A stretch of 64,000 bases of DNA from an uncultured Bacteroidales bacterium (GTDB lineage Bacteria > Bacteroidota > Bacteroidia > Bacteroidales > Muribaculaceae), in the NCBI GenBank assembly GCA_947573135.1, contig CANPDU010000016.1:1-64000 (forward strand), given 5' to 3'. This document shows positions 61,865-64,000 of the stretch, piece by piece. Under the pieces are notes generated by a model that ran no database searches, was not told where the DNA came from, and saw nothing but the letters and a program-made list of their open reading frames with translations. The position numbers and the translations under genes were made by a program. The first letter of the stretch is position 1, and each line of letters begins with the position of its first letter.

Positions 61865-62854
61865 ATGATTGATCAGGCTAAAACGATACTTGTGACAGGA
61901 GCCGACGGCTTTATCGGCTCTCATCTGACAGAAATGCTTCTGGGCCTCGGCTATAAGGTCAGGGCGCTGGCACAGTATAATTCGTTTAATTCGTGGGGAT
62001 GGCTCGAGGGCATAAAGCATCCCGGACTCGAAGTCGTCTGTGGCGATGTCAGAGATCCTGATTTCTGCCGTGAGATCACCGCAGGCTGCGGAACGGTGTT
62101 TCATCTGGCCGCGCTTATCGCGATACCATACAGTTATGTGGCTCCCGACAGCTATGTCGACACCAACATAAAGGGAACGATGAATATGTGTCAGGCCGCT
62201 CGTTTTGCCGGCGTCGACAGAATCGTAGTGACTTCGACCTCGGAGGTCTACGGCACGGCAATTGAAGTGCCGATACCTGAAACGCATCCCCGTCAGCCCC
62301 AGTCTCCTTATTCGGCAACGAAGATAGGTGCCGACGCGATCGCTGAAAGTTTCTATAACGCATTCGAGCTGCCGCTCGTTATAGCGCGTCCGTTTAACAC
62401 CTACGGTCCCCGCCAGAGTGCGCGGGCCATCATCCCGACGATTATCTGCCAGATTGCATCGGGAATGCGTACAATAAAAGTCGGAGATCTTACGCCGACA
62501 AGAGATTTCAACTACGTGACCGACACATGCCGCGGATTTATCGCGCTGGCACAGGCTGAAGGCATCGAGGGCAAAAATATAAATATCGCGTCGGGAACGG
62601 AAATTTCCATGGGTGACACGCTGCGAATGATCGCAGATATCATGGGCGGCGATGTCGAGTATGTTGTCGATCCCGAGCGGTTGCGTCCGGCCAAAAGCGA
62701 GGTGAGAAGACTCTGCGGCGACAATCGCCTGATTACGACACTCACTGACTGGCGTCCGCAAGTGACTTTGAGGGAAGGACTTGAGCGCACGGTCGAGTGG
62801 CTGAGCAAACCGGCTAATCTTGCACGTTATAAAGCGGAAATATATAATCGCTGA
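61865..62854 (+). CDS. NAD-dependent 4,6-dehydratase, LegB-like
   Basis: An extended short-chain dehydrogenase of 329 residues with the Rossmann loop TGADGFIGSHL (about 11-21), the NSFNSWGWL segment characteristic of LegB-type enzymes, the catalytic Thr/Tyr/Lys in TSTSEVYGT and PYSATKIGAD, and RPFNTYGPRQSARA. LegB dehydrates a nucleotide-activated GlcNAc at the start of legionaminic acid synthesis. The ORF runs up to 61829 within the lipoprotein gene, but the ATG at 61865 gives the family start. Confidence 0.85.
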   Translation: MIDQAKTILVTGADGFIGSHLTEMLLGLGYKVRALAQYNSFNSWGWLEGIKHPGLEVVCGDVRDPDFCREITAGCGTVFHLAALIAIPYSYVAPDSYVDTNIKGTMNMCQAARFAGVDRIVVTSTSEVYGTAIEVPIPETHPRQPQSPYSATKIGADAIAESFYNAFELPLVIARPFNTYGPRQSARAIIPTIICQIASGMRTIKVGDLTPTRDFNYVTDTCRGFIALAQAEGIEGKNINIASGTEISMGDTLRMIADIMGGDVEYVVDPERLRPAKSEVRRLCGDNRLITTLTDWRPQVTLREGLERTVEWLSKPANLARYKAEIYNR

Positions 62855-62860
62855 CCGAAG

Positions 62861-63844
62861 ATGAAGCGAAAAAATATCAATATATTATTTCTCGGCGGAG
62901 CCAAACGGGTGTCGATGGCTCGTATGTTCAAGGCAGCGGCACAAAAGCTCGGCTACAATGCAGCAATCTATAGCTACGAACTTGATAAATGTGTGCCTGT
63001 CGCCTGTGAGGCTACTGTAGTCGAAGGCTCGCGATGGAGTGATCGGGATGTGATCAGCCGTCTCGATGAAACAGTCGAAAACTATAAGATAGATATAATT
63101 GTGCCGTTTGTTGACGGTGCGGTCGGAGTGGCCGCATCTTATGCGGCAACCTTTCCGGGTAAAGTGTTTGTGCCGTCCGGGTCTGCCGAAGCGGCAGAGC
63201 TGATGTTTGACAAAGTTCGTGCGGCCGATGCACTTGAAAAGGCGTCCTTCCCGATACCGGCCACCTATCATCCCGGCGATCCGTGCATGAGACTTATCGC
63301 GAAGCCTCGTCACGGTTCGGCGTCAAAAGGCATAATAGAAATCAGCGGCATAGAGCGTCTTGACGACGTGATGCTCCATGCCGGCGACTATCTTGTGCAG
63401 GAACGTATCGACAACCGCGAGGAACTGACGGTCGACTGCTATGTGTCTGTCGCCGACGGACGTCAGCTTGTCATATCGCCACGGCGACGCAACGTCACTG
63501 TCGGAGGCGAAGTCTCGGATACGGAGACTGTTGTCTTTCCAGAGGCAGTCGAGCTGACGCGCAGAGTGCTCAGTCATTTTGATCTGCGCGGAGCCGTCAC
63601 AGTTCAGCTTATTCACGACCTTGACTGTCCCGGTCGTCTGCTGATCATGGAAGTGAATCCACGTCTGGGCGGCGGAGCAGTCTGCACGGTTGCGGCCGGA
63701 GCCGATATCCCGTCCCTGATCATTTCAGAGGCAATGGGTCTGGAGCTCGCCCCGGCTGAAGCACGTCCGGGTGTGCGCATATGCCGCTATATGCAGGAAG
63801 TGGTCTTCGTCGACGGTGTCTGTCAATCATCTAAAACAATCTGA
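62861..63844 (+). CDS. ATP-grasp ligase in the nonulosonic acid locus
   Basis: A 327-residue protein with an N-terminal nucleotide-binding-like segment INILFLGGAKRVSMAR and an ATP-grasp core: DKVRAADALEKASFPIP, LIAKPRHGSASKGI, YLVQERIDNREELTVD and the metal-site MEVNPRLGGGAV. This is similar to carbamoyl-phosphate-synthase-like ATP-grasp ligases that join a carboxylate to an amine. It lies between legB-like and legI-like genes (6 and 1 bases), so it may modify the sugar or its acyl group. Substrate unknown. Confidence 0.8.
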   Translation: MKRKNINILFLGGAKRVSMARMFKAAAQKLGYNAAIYSYELDKCVPVACEATVVEGSRWSDRDVISRLDETVENYKIDIIVPFVDGAVGVAASYAATFPGKVFVPSGSAEAAELMFDKVRAADALEKASFPIPATYHPGDPCMRLIAKPRHGSASKGIIEISGIERLDDVMLHAGDYLVQERIDNREELTVDCYVSVADGRQLVISPRRRNVTVGGEVSDTETVVFPEAVELTRRVLSHFDLRGAVTVQLIHDLDCPGRLLIMEVNPRLGGGAVCTVAAGADIPSLIISEAMGLELAPAEARPGVRICRYMQEVVFVDGVCQSSKTI

Positions 63845-63845
63845 T

Positions 63846-64000
63846 ATGTCTGTCAATCATACTATTATTATAGCCGAAGCCGGCGTGAACCATAATGGCG
63901 ATATTGATCTTGCTCGCAGGATGGTTGTGGCCGCAAAAAATGCCGGCGCCGATTATGTCAAGTTTCAGACCGCGATACCCGAGCTTGTCATTTCTACGAT
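63846..64000 (+). CDS. N-acetylneuraminate/legionaminate synthase (NeuB/LegI family), 5' part
   Basis: The first 51 codons are present; the window ends inside the gene. The start MSVNHTIIIAEAGVNHNGD and the segment AGADYVKFQT are the hallmark of NeuB-type synthases, which condense a 6-carbon sugar with phosphoenolpyruvate to a nine-carbon nonulosonic acid. With the LegB-like gene upstream, the legionaminic/pseudaminic branch is favoured over plain sialic acid. The catalytic C-terminus and SAF domain cannot be judged. Confidence 0.88.
   Translation, partial: MSVNHTIIIAEAGVNHNGDIDLARRMVVAAKNAGADYVKFQTAIPELVIST

Overview
The window looks like a Bacteroidales chromosome segment, most plausibly Muribaculaceae or a close relative (inference from gene families and a moderate GC near 50%). 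Support comes from many promoter boxes of the Bacteroidetes form TAnnTTTG, some with a TTTG -33 box 19-21 nt upstream. The families also fit: GLPGLI proteins, DUF3316, CpsB/CapC PHP phosphatase, BlaI/BlaR1 pair, TonB-type plug/barrel proteins, a fused DAHP synthase-chorismate mutase and a large ParC. Coding density is high and no gap without a gene exceeds 300 bases.

Layout. 1-47: 3' part of a tRNA-Thr. 271-4394 (minus): gdhA, a DUF3108 protein, tpx and a thioredoxin-fold protein. 4469-8750 (minus): an outer-membrane plug/barrel protein sandwiched between two GLPGLI proteins. It is divergent from a Crp/Fnr regulator (8952-9512) that has a 29-bp perfect palindrome and a G9 tract upstream. 9516-19081 (minus): a tight ten-gene run typA-folP-cdaA-rfbA-cupin-cupin-DegT aminotransferase-mtaB-LpxL-type acyltransferase-GT2. 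It links c-di-AMP and folate synthesis with what looks like dTDP-3-amino-sugar synthesis and envelope assembly. 19152-23713 (minus): DUF418 membrane protein, CotH protein, MFS carrier.

23847-28432 (plus): parC, a DUF3316 protein and an S41 lipoprotein protease, facing a CpsB-type phosphatase. 29423-31282: biotinylated carboxyltransferase subunit with a structured 5' leader. 31365-33011: BlaR1-like/BlaI pair with two helically phased operators. 33302-34018: RecA-like P-loop protein; then rpmE. 34515-35623: proC-ssb. 35752-39827: an aromatic amino acid operon (pheA, aminotransferase, DAHPS-CM, tyrA) behind a Phe/Tyr-rich leader peptide and a terminator/antiterminator pair, i.e. a ribosome-mediated attenuator.

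40374-54327 is the accessory region: a secreted protein and a 2063-residue Rhs protein with a JAB-type tip, followed by three orphan Rhs tip modules (a metzincin-like protease, an M91-like protease and a second JAB-like domain). Each tip is followed by one or more small exported proteins or lipoproteins that are candidate immunity proteins. The Rhs cores occur as in-frame direct repeats, so recombination could swap tips. A 40-codon ORF overlaps its neighbours by ATGA at both ends. Tips and immunity genes are AT-rich, whereas the Rhs repeat body is GC-rich.

54506-57605: galK-galM-nucleotidyltransferase. 57584-58573: gluQ. 58686-59696: Fic protein with three operator-like repeats at 22-bp period. 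59850-64000: Wzi-like capsule protein, lipoprotein, LegB-like dehydratase, ATP-grasp ligase and the start of a NeuB/LegI synthase, i.e. the beginning of a nonulosonic (sialic/legionaminic-type) acid and surface polysaccharide locus that continues past the window.
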